From: CALAED01 sp937891035
Lineage (GTDB): Bacteria; Actinomycetota; Actinomycetes; Streptosporangiales; Streptosporangiaceae
Assembly: GCA_035642125.1 (NCBI GenBank)
Contig: DASQSZ010000509.1
Span: 1-5,522, forward strand
Direction of reading: 5' to 3'
Length of the DNA: 5,522 nt
The translations under genes were made by a program, and so were the position numbers. The number at the start of each line of letters is the position of its first letter. The stretch's first letter is position 1. Of this stretch, positions 1 to 4,062 are shown piece by piece. The notes under the pieces are model-generated. The model saw only the letters and a program-made list of their open reading frames with translations. It made no database searches and had not been told where the DNA came from.

Positions 1-260
1 CCCCGCCCCGCGTCCGCCACATCGCGGGATCCGGGAGAGCTCTGCTGCCGCAGGGTCTGCGGAGAGCTACGAGCGGAGCCGTCCTCGACCATGGCCGCCC
101 ACCACGACGCCGCCGAGCCGGCGGGCGATAGACCGGTGACCGCCGTACCAGCGACCACGGCGCCGCCGCCCAGCAGGAAGGAGCGGCGCGCGAACCGACT
201 CGGCCAGGGCCGCGGCTTGCGGTGGGCGCCTTTATGGCTGCTGCTACCTCGGGGGGTCAT
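1..260 (-). CDS. Tat-exported protein of unknown function, N-terminal part (cut by the left window edge)
   Basis: The frame opens with ATG at 260 on the minus strand and stays open to base 1, giving 86 complete codons; the nearest upstream in-frame stop is at 395-393. The third codon position is mostly G or C, as in real genes of this genome. Residues 1-24 form a long basic n-region (KGAHRKPRPWPSRFA). ARRSFLLGGGAVVAGTAVTG (24-43) is a typical twin-arginine signal with RR at 25-26, a hydrophobic core, and a likely cleavage site near the PAGSAAS stretch (about residue 51). The mature part begins SWWAAMVEDG and is Ser/Arg/Gln-rich; I do not recognise a domain in the roughly 35 residues visible. 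No good ribosome-binding site precedes ATG 260, so GTG at 344 or 368 remains possible, but only the ATG gives an ordinary Tat n-region. It is the first sizeable gene downstream of the c-di-AMP riboswitch. Members of that riboswitch class in actinobacteria often control cell-wall hydrolases, so an envelope role is likely but inferred. Confidence 0.72.
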   Translation of the reverse strand, partial: MTPRGSSSHKGAHRKPRPWPSRFARRSFLLGGGAVVAGTAVTGLSPAGSAASWWAAMVEDGSARSSPQTLRQQSSPGSRDVADAGR

Positions 261-444
261 TCCGGTCCATTCATCGGGGCTGCTGCGCAACCAGGGGCGG
301 CGAGACGTGCCGACAGCGGCGGTCGGGCTCAGTGCGAATCCCACCGAGACGGTGCTCGGACAGGGCACGGACAGGGGCGCGGATACGTGCGGTCACGCTC
401 GAGCAAGGCGATAGACCCGGACACGAACCCCGACGAGGCCAGGC

Positions 445-465
445 CGGGCCCAGCCCGCGAGCGGG
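445..465 (-). other. Two mutually exclusive GC hairpins in the leader of the Tat gene
   Basis: Read on the plus strand, CGGGC-CCA-GCCCG (445-457) and CCCGC-GA-GCGGG (454-465) each form a perfect 5-bp stem, and they share bases 454-457, so only one can form at a time. They lie between the riboswitch and the Tat gene, where an expression platform or attenuator could sit. No T-tract follows on either strand. In DNA this GC-rich short dyads also arise by chance, so the role is speculative. Confidence 0.25.
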
Positions 466-480
466 GGCGGATGGGCGATG

Positions 481-508
481 GTGCGGGGTGCGGGGTGCGG
501 GGTGCGGA
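481..508. repeat. 7-bp tandem repeat, unit GTGCGGG, four copies
   Basis: Three exact copies (481-487, 488-494, 495-501) and one with a final A (502-508) lie head to tail, followed by a related TGCGGGG. The repeat lies in the untranslated stretch between the 24-codon frame and the Tat gene. On the transcribed minus strand it reads as C-rich CCCGCAC units. A seven-base period in non-coding DNA suggests replication slippage, so the copy number could differ between strains. Confidence 0.75.
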
Positions 509-524
509 TGCGGGGCCGAGGTGT

Positions 525-599
525 CTATCGGACGCGATCAGGTGCCCTGCTGCGCCGTTCCTCCTCGGTCGGGCGCAGGGTGGTAGTGATCGGCTCCAC
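525..599 (-). CDS. 24-codon open frame with a strong ribosome-binding site just after the riboswitch (leader peptide or gene remnant)
   Basis: A GTG at 599 is preceded by an exceptionally purine-rich stretch, AAGGAGAGGAGAGG (616-603). The AGGAG at 610-606 gives a 6-nt spacer. This is the best ribosome-binding site in the left third of the window and it lies directly behind the riboswitch aptamer. The frame encodes VEPITTTLRPTEEERRSRAP plus four more residues (DRVR) and ends in TAG at 527-525. The peptide is charged and has no hydrophobic segment or known domain. It could be a translated leader peptide, the start of a decayed gene formerly controlled by the riboswitch, or a ribosome entry site that merely keeps the leader open. 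No frame continues it to the Tat gene at 260. Confidence 0.4.
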   Translation of the reverse strand: MEPITTTLRPTEEERRSRAPDRVR

Positions 600-616
600 G
601 GGCCTCTCCTCTCCTT

Positions 617-750
617 GGCTGCCTACCGGGTTAGCTGACGGGTTCGGGCCGGAGTCGCCCTACCGCGCCATCGGCGACGCGGATTCACCCCGGGTACATC
701 GGGTCCCCGGCTCCTCGACGCGGGCGCGTCCAAGGATTCGACGATCGACC
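617..750 (-). promoter_or_regulatory. Cyclic-di-AMP riboswitch (ydaO/yuaA class)
   Basis: On the minus strand the conserved blocks of this class appear in order with normal spacing. They are GATCGTCGAATCC (746-734), CCGGGGACCC (near 710-701), GGGGTGAATCC (about 691-681), a variable hairpin with a CCGC...GCGG stem (about 682-662), GTAGGGCGAC (663-654), and the diagnostic 3' block CCGAACCCGTCAGCTAACCC (647-628) followed by GGTAGGC (627-621). The alignment from memory to the well-studied Thermoanaerobacter ydaO aptamer is close throughout, including GAATCC, GGGGTnAATC, GTAGGG and CAGCTAAC. The class binds c-di-AMP and usually turns off downstream genes at high ligand; in actinobacteria it is known upstream of rpf and NlpC/P60-type hydrolases and transport genes. 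Here it is followed within 20 nt by a strong ribosome-binding site and then by a Tat-exported protein gene. P1 looks short or partly unpaired, so the exact ends are approximate. Confidence 0.92.
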
Positions 751-794
751 GACTCTGGCCGTGGAACCGCCAGGCCAGGGGTCGACTCCGCTAC

Positions 795-823
795 ACCATA
801 AGAGGCTCGTCACGCGGCGGCAA
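795..823 (-). promoter_or_regulatory. Candidate sigma-70-type promoter for the riboswitch transcript
   Basis: On the minus strand TTGCCG (823-818) and TATGGT (800-795) match the -35 and -10 consensus at four of six bases each, with a 17-bp spacer. Transcription would begin near 788, about 40 nt before the riboswitch aptamer, which is a natural arrangement. The flanking stretch 830-865 is AT-rich compared with the rest of the window. It contains a short inverted repeat AAAAG-ATCTAC-CTTTT (845-860) that could be an activator site or chance. Confidence 0.5.
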
Positions 824-908
824 AAGAGATTGGTACAAAACCATAAAAGATCTACCTTTTGGTGAGTATCGCGGGCAGGCCCGCAGGCCGGGCCGCACCG
901 CCATGCGA

Positions 909-929
909 ACTACTATGATTCGTAGTAGT
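909..929. promoter_or_regulatory. BlaI-type operator, copy 1 (upstream of the riboswitch transcript)
   Basis: A nearly perfect dyad has 7-bp arms ACTACTA and TAGTAGT around seven bases. The inner 19-mer CTACTATGATTCGTAGTAG (910-928) matches 16 of 19 bases with the copy before the NlpC/P60 gene and 16 of 19 with the copy before blaI (minus orientation). BlaI/MecI repressors bind dyads of this TAC/GTA type. The only recognisable element it could serve on the minus strand is the riboswitch leader and the Tat gene. It lies about 85 bp upstream of the candidate -35, so either a second promoter overlaps it (minus-strand TTGGGG at 937-932 with TAGTAG at 915-910) or repression acts from a distance. 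No convincing plus-strand gene follows it; 930-1050 holds nothing else I can support. Confidence 0.8.
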
Positions 930-1050
930 CGCCCCAAGGGCGCCAGAGGGGGCGAGGGCGAGGAGGCCGGTGGTGTCGCCGCCAAGAGACGGCGGGAAGG
1001 CCTGGACCCCTTCGCCGCCGGTCTCCTCCTACAGCACCGCGCCGCCGTGA

Positions 1051-1149
1051 TCAGACGCGGTTTCGCAGATCGGCGAACGGGGAGCGGGCGCCCCGGCACC
1101 ACCAAGGTCGGCGCTTCGCGGCCACGAACGCCCCAAGTGCGAAGATCAT
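1051..1149 (-). CDS. Possible 32-codon frame overlapping the blaI stop
   Basis: The ATG at 1149 overlaps the blaI stop codon in an ATGA junction, the classic arrangement for translational coupling. The frame encodes MIFALGAFVAAKRRPWWCRG and twelve more residues, ending at TGA 1053-1051. Its first 11 residues are hydrophobic and are followed by basic residues, resembling a very short membrane anchor. blaI genes are commonly followed by an M56 sensor protease gene that starts with membrane helices, so this could be a remnant of one, a small membrane peptide, or chance. I see no M56 zinc motif (HExxH) in any frame downstream. Confidence 0.22.
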   Translation of the reverse strand: MIFALGAFVAAKRRPWWCRGARSPFADLRNRV

Positions 1150-1517
1150 GATCCGGTCGGTGACACGATCTTCAATGCCGCGCGCAACGCCTCCGCCTCT
1201 GCCGGCGACAGGTCAGATAGGAAATGGACGAACGCCGCCGCCGGGTTGCCGCTTGCCCCCAGCGCCTCGCGCATCAAGCGCGCGGTGTAGCTCTCTCGGG
1301 AAGCCACCGGCTCGTACACGTAGGCCCGGCCGACTCGGGTACGGCGCAGCCAACCTTTCGTGTAGAGCTTGTCCATGACCGTCATCACGGTGGTGTAGGC
1401 GATTGTGCGATCGCGCCGCAGGTCTTCCAGCACCTCGCGGACGTTGACCGGGCGATGGTACGACCACAACCGCTCCATGACAGCGGCCTCGAGGTCACCG
1501 AATCTCGGCAGAGGCAT
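1146..1517 (-). CDS. BlaI/MecI/CopY-family transcriptional repressor
   Basis: The 123-residue product has the usual length of this family. The N-terminal winged helix covers about residues 5-72: FGDLEAAVMERLW is helix 1, VNVREVLEDL helix 2, and IAYTTVMTVMDKLYTKGWLR (39-58) is the highly conserved recognition helix and wing start. YVYEP follows, and a C-terminal dimerisation segment contains ALGASGNPAAAFVHFLSDLS. Family members repress beta-lactamase or cell-wall stress genes and are released by cleavage, usually by a membrane M56 protease. The start is ATG 1517 because the homologous region begins there and GGAGGGGAGGG lies just upstream; in-frame codons up to 1820 are an unrelated extension across the intergenic region. 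An operator copy 80 bp upstream implies autoregulation, and copies at the NlpC/P60 gene and before the riboswitch define its likely targets. The signal and the partner protease are not visible here. Confidence 0.93.
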   Translation of the reverse strand: MPLPRFGDLEAAVMERLWSYHRPVNVREVLEDLRRDRTIAYTTVMTVMDKLYTKGWLRRTRVGRAYVYEPVASRESYTARLMREALGASGNPAAAFVHFLSDLSPAEAEALRAALKIVSPTGS

Positions 1518-1594
1518 CGTCGCCGCCCTCCCCTCCGCGACCGCGACAGCAGCGCGCCGGCCCGCCGACCCCGCCTTCCGCCGGGCGAGACGCA

Positions 1595-1624
1595 CTACTA
1601 CGAGCCATCGTAGTTGCCTGGCAG
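1595..1624 (-). promoter_or_regulatory. blaI promoter with BlaI-type operator, copy 2
   Basis: On the minus strand CTACGATGGCTCGTAGTAG (1613-1595) is the second copy of the 19-bp operator; its core dyad is ACTACGA-N4-TCGTAGT (1597-1614). A candidate promoter is CTGCCA (1624-1619) and TAGTAG (1600-1595), 18 bp apart, with the operator filling the spacer and covering the -10. This is a standard autorepression layout. The promoter hexamers are weak, the operator is clear. Confidence 0.75.
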
Positions 1625-1724
1625 GCGGCCCATCGAGAGCGCAGCCGGACGGGCGAAGCCTACGCCGGAGCGCCGGCGGCGTCCCGCATCCGGACCTGGG
1701 CGCCGAGCACCGACTTTCCGGCAT

Positions 1725-1763
1725 TTGAACAACTGCGCCAGTTCCTACTATGAGATGTAGTAG
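1725..1763 (+). promoter_or_regulatory. Promoter of the NlpC/P60 gene with BlaI-type operator, copy 3
   Basis: CTACTATGAGATGTAGTAG (1745-1763) is the third copy of the operator, with perfect 6-bp arms. TTGAAC at 1725-1730 is a fair -35, and the -10 would be TACTAT (1746-1751) or TATGAG (1749-1754), both inside the operator. Bound repressor would therefore block polymerase directly. The transcript would start near 1760, about 50 nt before the GTG start. Confidence 0.75.
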
Positions 1764-1796
1764 CTTCTCCTGGGATCTGTTTGATGAAGCAGATGC

Positions 1797-1803
1797 AAGG
1801 GAG
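1797..1803 (+). promoter_or_regulatory. Ribosome-binding site that fixes the NlpC/P60 start
   Basis: AAGGGAG lies 6 nt before GTG 1810. The upstream in-frame ATG at 1750 lies inside the operator, has no such site, and would spoil the signal peptide. Confidence 0.8.
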
Positions 1804-1809
1804 ACCCCT

Positions 1810-2748
1810 GTGCAGCGCATTCAGCTACGGACCGTGGCCGGCACCCTGTTCGTGGTGGCCGGGTTGCTGGCCGCGTCTGCCGTGACCGGACCTGCGGCGG
1901 CCGCGTCCAGACCGAGCCCGGCAGAGCTCGGCCGCAAGGCCGAGATCATCACCGAGCAGTACAACGCCAAGCGCCTCGCCCTGGCCCGCGCACAGCGCGC
2001 CAAGAAGGCCGCCGAACGGCAGTTGCGGCGCGCCAACGAGCAATACGAGCAGCTGCGCCAGTCGGTGGGCGCGATGGCCGCGGCGAACTACATGCGGCCC
2101 GGCTCGGAGTCCGAGATCTCCTTGTTCGCCGACGACGACCCGCAAGTGGCCCTGGACCAAAGCTCCGCCAGCCGATACCTGGCCGCGCAACGCACCAACC
2201 AGCTACGCCAATTCGTGATCGCCCGCATGGCGGCCCATCGCACCGCGGCTGAGGCCCGTGACCGCGCCGCCGAGATCGCTGAGCTCACCGCCGACCTGGC
2301 CAAGAAGAAAAAGGCCATCGAGAAGCTGATCCAACAAATCCCCCAGGCCGCCCCGGGCGCCGGCGGCGGCGCCGTCTCGCTGCCCAACACGGGCAAGGCC
2401 TCGACGGTCGTCAACGCGGCGCTGTCCCGGGTGGGGATGCCGTACGTCTTCGGGGCCGACGGCCCGAGCTCGTTCGACTGCTCAGGGCTGATGCTGTGGG
2501 CGTACCAGAAGGTGGGAATCAACCTGCCGCACTACACGGGCGCCCAGTACAACATGGGCACCCGCGTCTCCCGCGCCCAGCTACGACCCGGGGACATCGT
2601 GTTCTTCTATCCCGACATCGGCCACAACGGCATGTACATCGGCGGCGACAAGATGGTGCACGCGCCGCGCTCGGGCAAGAACGTCGAAGTCGTCAACATG
2701 GCGGGCTATTACTGGTCCAACTTCACCGGCGCCGTGCGTCTTCTCTAG
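1810..2748 (+). CDS. Secreted NlpC/P60 (C40) peptidoglycan endopeptidase with coiled-coil N-terminus
   Basis: The 312-residue product starts at GTG 1810. Residues 1-32 (IQLRTVAGTLFVVAGLLAAS then AVTGPAAAA) form a Sec signal peptide. Two charged Ala/Lys/Glu/Arg-rich coiled coils follow (about 36-92 and 135-182), then a short Pro/Gly linker (about 184-196), then the catalytic domain to the C-terminus. This domain contains ALSRVGMPYVFGADGPSSFD leading into CSGL with the nucleophile Cys224, IGHNGMYIG with His272, and MVHAPRSG with a third polar residue His284, so the Cys-His-His set is intact. The family cuts D-Glu-mesodiaminopimelate bonds in peptide stems outside the membrane, in wall remodelling and daughter-cell separation. 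The plan (signal, coiled coil, C40) matches RipA-type actinobacterial enzymes, where the coiled coil keeps the enzyme inhibited or recruits partners. It is divergent from blaI and has a BlaI-type operator over its promoter, suggesting that it is induced under wall stress. Confidence 0.93.
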   Translation: MQRIQLRTVAGTLFVVAGLLAASAVTGPAAAASRPSPAELGRKAEIITEQYNAKRLALARAQRAKKAAERQLRRANEQYEQLRQSVGAMAAANYMRPGSESEISLFADDDPQVALDQSSASRYLAAQRTNQLRQFVIARMAAHRTAAEARDRAAEIAELTADLAKKKKAIEKLIQQIPQAAPGAGGGAVSLPNTGKASTVVNAALSRVGMPYVFGADGPSSFDCSGLMLWAYQKVGINLPHYTGAQYNMGTRVSRAQLRPGDIVFFYPDIGHNGMYIGGDKMVHAPRSGKNVEVVNMAGYYWSNFTGAVRLL

Positions 2749-2768
2749 CCCGGCGGTTACGTCGAGGC

Positions 2769-2784
2769 ATCCGGCCGGCCGGAT
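2769..2784. repeat. 16-bp perfect palindrome after the NlpC/P60 gene
   Basis: ATCCGGCCGGCCGGAT is exactly self-complementary. It lies 20 bp after the stop codon, just before a stronger hairpin, and may help end transcription or be a chance product of GGCC-rich DNA. Confidence 0.5.
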
Positions 2785-2795
2785 CCTGATCCGTT

Positions 2796-2816
2796 CGGCG
2801 TGGCCGGGCCACGCCG
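2796..2816. terminator. Hairpin between convergent genes, probable bidirectional terminator
   Basis: Bases 2796-2804 and 2808-2816 form a perfect 9-bp GC-rich stem around the loop CGG. It is placed between the stop codons of the NlpC/P60 gene and the convergent secreted-protein gene. No T-run follows on either strand, as is usual for hairpin terminators of high-GC actinobacteria, so function is inferred from position and stability. Confidence 0.55.
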
Positions 2817-2876
2817 CCATTCGCGGGCTAGAGATCCTTTCTCGGCGAAGCGCGCTTGCCGCGACTCAGCCTGAGA

Positions 2877-3467
2877 TCAAGGGCTCAGTGCGACCCCGTC
2901 GACCGAGATGCTCTCGGCGAGAACGCTGAGACCGAGGCGGGCAGGGCCGTCGCATCCGCCACTTTGCCGGCGCAGCGCCCCGAAGATGGTGAAGACACCG
3001 TCAAAGGACCGGGCCCCCTCCAGAGTGCCGGAATAATGGCAAGTCCTGCCGTTCTTCACGACATCCAGATCGACCCCTTCCACGACCAAATTGGCACGGG
3101 AGTCGACCTTGAGGGTCCAGGGCAGGTTGTTGGCTGACACGGAGATGCCCGTCGCAGGGTCACACGGACCGAAGGAGATGTCATCGATACTGATCTCACC
3201 TCCTTGCCGGTGCCCCGCATTATGGGTCACGTGACCCGAGAACTTGTTCTGGCACGTCGTCACCTTCGTGCCCGCCGTGTCGTCGAAGTCGGTGCTGCCG
3301 AAGCCCCTGGCCGCACCGCCCACCGGCGCGAACGCCGATGCGTGCGCGGCGCCGACGAGCACCAGCATGCCCGCCGCTCCGATGGTGGTCACACCACGGC
3401 GACCCCGCCTCCTCGTGAGGGCTACGTTTTTTCCCGCCAGACGCAAGCCGCGGGTTCCGCGCATCAT
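2877..3467 (-). CDS. Exported four-cysteine protein of unknown function
   Basis: The product has 196 residues from ATG 3467, with GGAGGA (3479-3474) 6 nt upstream; ATG 3464 is an equally good second choice. The basic stretch TRRRGRRGVTTIG (18-30) followed by AAGMLVLVGAAHASA (31-45) is a signal peptide, possibly Tat-type because of the RRGVTT sequence. The mature part is rich in Gly, Asp, Ser and beta-forming residues and has four Cys (72, 102, 143, 172), probably two disulfides. It also carries ISIDDISFGPC (92-102) and LPWTLKVD (115-122). The pattern C, LPWxL, CxYxGxLxG, GxCxGPAxL recalls a group of exported actinobacterial proteins of unknown function, but this is from memory. It may be a wall-associated or secreted beta-sandwich protein. 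It converges on the NlpC/P60 gene and has a dyad upstream. Confidence 0.88.
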   Translation of the reverse strand: MMRGTRGLRLAGKNVALTRRRGRRGVTTIGAAGMLVLVGAAHASAFAPVGGAARGFGSTDFDDTAGTKVTTCQNKFSGHVTHNAGHRQGGEISIDDISFGPCDPATGISVSANNLPWTLKVDSRANLVVEGVDLDVVKNGRTCHYSGTLEGARSFDGVFTIFGALRRQSGGCDGPARLGLSVLAESISVDGVALSP

Positions 3468-3521
3468 CGCTCTTCCTCCGTTCGGGATCGGGCTCGCACG
3501 CCTGTGATTTCATCAGATGTC

Positions 3522-3542
3522 GCGGTTATCACTGATACCCGC
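3522..3542. promoter_or_regulatory. 21-bp dyad, candidate operator upstream of the secreted-protein gene
   Basis: The 21 bases pair at nine of ten positions around central C3532. The core TATCACTGATA (3527-3537) is perfect except for the centre, and the flanks GCGG (3522-3525) and CCGC (3539-3542) match; only T3526/C3538 fail. It lies 55-75 bp upstream of the start at 3467, in an AT-richer stretch suited to a promoter. The size suits a dimeric repressor such as TetR or GntR type. No regulator gene for it is visible in the window. Confidence 0.45.
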
Positions 3543-3610
3543 CGGATTGTTCAGGCAGGGGAGCACACACGGGCCTTCTTTTGAAGGATTCCCCGCACGA
3601 CCGATCATTT

Positions 3611-3700
3611 GCCCTTCGCCGCGGGCGAATGGCGGTGGCGTAATGATGGTATGGCGCCGCGGATGCAGCCAAGAATCCGAAATGACGGGTGATTACCCGT
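3611..3700. other. Divergent intergenic region (3468-3877) with two hairpins
   Basis: The 410-bp gap between the divergent secreted-protein gene and the 55-codon gene holds no credible coding frame. Besides the dyad at 3522-3542 it has GCC-C-TTCGCC-GCG-GGCGAA-T-GGC (3611-3633, one internal mismatch) and ACGGGT-GATT-ACCCGT (3685-3700). Neither is followed by a T-run. I compared the stretch with common riboswitch cores and saw no match. A long leader for one of the flanking genes is possible. Confidence 0.3.
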
Positions 3701-3828
3701 GCTGTCCCGAATCGACCTTGGTAGCCCCATAAGCGGTGACACCCGCCGGGAAGACCCCTCGGTTTGGCGCGGCTCTGGGGTGCCGTCCGGCGCCGACCGC
3801 GCCCACCACGCGCCGTTGTCCCAAACTT

Positions 3829-3844
3829 TTTGGCCTAGACCAGA
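3829..3844. promoter_or_regulatory. DasR-like (dre) site upstream of the 55-codon gene
   Basis: TTTGGCCTAGACCAGA has the core TGGCCTAGACCA (3831-3842). This differs by one base from the TGGTCTAGACCA core of the dre element bound by DasR, the GntR-family regulator of N-acetylglucosamine use in streptomycetes and relatives. It lies 34 bp before the start codon, where a repressor would act. CTAG is rare in such genomes, which makes the match less trivial, but a single site without a chitin or GlcNAc gene nearby is weak evidence. Confidence 0.35.
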
Positions 3845-3877
3845 GACATCGGTGGGTATGAAGGGGGGGTGACCACC

Positions 3878-4045
3878 ATGACGACTCACGCGCTGGCCCC
3901 GGGGACGACGGTCCGCAACACCATGACCGGCCGGCTCGGCACGATCCGCCGCTGGGATCCCGATCTCGACTCCTATGTGGTCCGCTGGGAGAACTACGAC
4001 TTCAACATCCACTGCCGTACCAGCCACATGGCCTTAGTGAAGTAG
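3878..4045 (+). CDS. Small 55-residue SH3/KOW-like beta-barrel protein of unknown function
   Basis: ATG 3878 follows AAGGGGGGG (3861-3869) at a normal distance and the frame ends at TAG 4043-4045. GTG 3869 is in frame but too close to the ribosome-binding site. The protein includes LAPGTTVRNTMTGRLGTIRR (6-25), WDPDLDSYVVRWENYDFNIH (26-45) and a C-terminal HMALVK. The pattern GTxVRNxxTGRxGxI...DxDxxxYxVxWEN is that of a single KOW/SH3-like barrel: a turn-rich start, a Gly-x-hydrophobic strand, then a strand ending in Trp. Such small barrels bind nucleic acid or protein partners; no partner is evident. Codon use is GC-biased like its neighbours. It converges on the CBS-BON gene with a 17-bp gap, and a DasR-like site lies upstream. 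Confidence 0.75.
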   Translation: MTTHALAPGTTVRNTMTGRLGTIRRWDPDLDSYVVRWENYDFNIHCRTSHMALVK

Positions 4046-4062
4046 CCCCAACGGGATACGCG

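Noticed and set aside
91..801. Several plus-strand open frames of about 84-138 codons
   Set aside because: They overlap one another in different frames, show low-complexity Arg/Gly/Ala/Pro content and lie antisense to the Tat gene and the riboswitch.
791..1151. Open frames on both strands around the first BlaI operator (104 and 82 codons)
   Set aside because: They run through the operator and promoter, lack ribosome-binding sites and have no recognisable domain. The plus-strand frame is partly Arg-rich but shows only moderate codon bias.
1750..1809. Start of the NlpC/P60 gene at ATG 1750
   Set aside because: This ATG is inside the operator and -10 region, has no ribosome-binding site, and adds acidic residues ahead of the signal peptide.
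1764..1809. A c-di-AMP riboswitch directly upstream of the NlpC/P60 gene
   Set aside because: Only 46 bp separate operator and start, too short for the aptamer, and no conserved block is present.
1518..1820. N-terminal extension of the BlaI frame to ATG 1820
   Set aside because: It would cross both operators and the start of the divergent gene. Family homology and the ribosome-binding site place the start at 1517.
3605..4027. 140-codon minus-strand frame antisense to the 55-residue gene
   Set aside because: It covers the divergent intergenic region and the opposite strand of a better-supported gene, and its composition looks non-coding.
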